From Prevotella sp. UBA3294 (lineage in GTDB: Bacteria; Bacteroidota; Bacteroidia; Bacteroidales; Bacteroidaceae): a stretch of 12,982 nucleotides of DNA. This document shows, one piece after another, positions 12,557 to 12,982 of the stretch (positions are counted from its first letter, which is position 1; every line of letters starts with the position of its first letter). The notes beneath the pieces are model-generated. The model saw nothing but the letters and a program-made list of their open reading frames with translations, ran no database searches and was not told the origin of the DNA. The DNA lies in assembly GCA_002361535.1 (NCBI GenBank), contig DETG01000132.1, positions 1,202 to 14,183 of the forward strand, in the 5' to 3' direction. The translations under genes were made by a program, and so were the position numbers.

Positions 12557-12982
12557 GAACTATAGGTATGAACACTCGCCCCCTGAGCTGAAGGTAAATA
12601 GTTGATGCCCCACCAACACATCTGCAAGAGGAGAAAAGAGATTAGGAGGATGTATAGCGAAAGTTTTACAGCTTGGGGACTGACCTTGCGTACATGTATA
12701 TAAACAAGGTATGCAAACCATGTGACAGCTGCCCATGTCTCCTTGGGATCCCATGCCCAATAATGCCCCCATGCCTCCTTTGCCCACAAGGCACCGAAGA
12801 GCATGCCAAGGGTCATGAAACAGTAACCCACATCAACCAGGTTATCGGTGATGAGCATTTCTCCTTGCAGGTCATAGGAAGTTCCTCGGAAAGTGCCACT
12901 TCCCTTACTCCGCCACAACAGGTAAAGTGCCATCACTGTTGCTGCTCCGAAAAGAGCGTAGGCGAACATATAGACGATAACA
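12553..12982 (-). CDS. ccsA: Cytochrome c biogenesis protein, CcsA/CcmF-like (partial, N-terminus outside the window)
   Basis: The frame is open to the window edge, so only the last 143 or so residues are seen. The fragment carries the tryptophan-rich heme-handling WWD motif (WGHYWAWDPKETWA) and flanking membrane helices (YCFMTLGMLFGALW, WFAYLVYIHV, LSLYILLISFLLLQMCWWGI). These are diagnostic of the HemeHandling/CcsA family that presents heme for attachment to apocytochromes c. In Bacteroidetes it works with a ResB/Ccs1 partner, which is not in this window. The C-terminus ends shortly after the last helix, and its TGA overlaps the menE start. CcsA is preferred over CcmF because the motif lies near the C-terminus, as in CcsA. 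Confidence 0.88.
   Translation of the reverse strand, partial: VIVYMFAYALFGAATVMALYLLWRSKGSGTFRGTSYDLQGEMLITDNLVDVGYCFMTLGMLFGALWAKEAWGHYWAWDPKETWAAVTWFAYLVYIHVRKVSPQAVKLSLYILLISFLLLQMCWWGINYLPSAQGASVHTYSS

Overview
The window looks like a chromosomal segment of a Prevotella-like member of the Bacteroidales. The evidence is a BspA-type leucine-rich-repeat surface protein with a Prevotella-style C-terminal sorting motif, a Bacteroidetes outer-membrane beta-barrel receptor, Bacteroidetes-type promoters (TTTG, about 18-20 nt, TAnnTTTG), starts without a clear Shine-Dalgarno, and short terminators with T-tracts. Species cannot be named from the sequence alone.

Layout. Positions 1-510 hold the upstream end of an IS3-type insertion sequence on the minus strand: orfA is complete, orfB is cut by the window edge, and an A7 slippery site at the end of orfA fits programmed -1 frameshifting. 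Positions 511-1393 hold no convincing gene but are packed with small repeats: a head-to-head array of 22-bp units, three copies of a hairpin plus phased A-tract element, an 81-nt palindrome and a 94-nt foldback. Positions 1394-4262 form a minus-strand unit of promoter, roughly 300-nt structured leader, a BspA-like secreted protein, a 76-aa acidic Trp-Asp protein and a terminator. Positions 4380-7460 hold a large outer-membrane beta-barrel receptor with a glycine-rich tail and its own terminator with a UUCG loop. Divergently, aroB (shikimate pathway) runs on the plus strand from a good promoter and meets mutY (adenine glycosylase) tail to tail, with the two CDSs overlapping by 6 nt. mutY lies directly behind a DASS-type sodium:anion symporter that has its own promoter. 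At the right edge menE (menaquinone biosynthesis) is ATGA-coupled to a cytochrome c assembly gene (ccsA-like) that runs out of the window.

How the genes fit together. The right half is mostly housekeeping: aromatic and quinone precursor synthesis (aroB, menE), cytochrome c maturation, DNA repair and anion uptake. Co-transcription of a ccsA-like gene with menE would link quinone supply to cytochrome c-dependent anaerobic respiration, but this is inference. The left half is accessory and surface-related. I did not find a clear new defence or mobile system. The items most worth a second look are the repeat cluster at 511-1393, the structured leader and poly-T promoter of the BspA-like gene, and the small Trp-Asp protein behind it.
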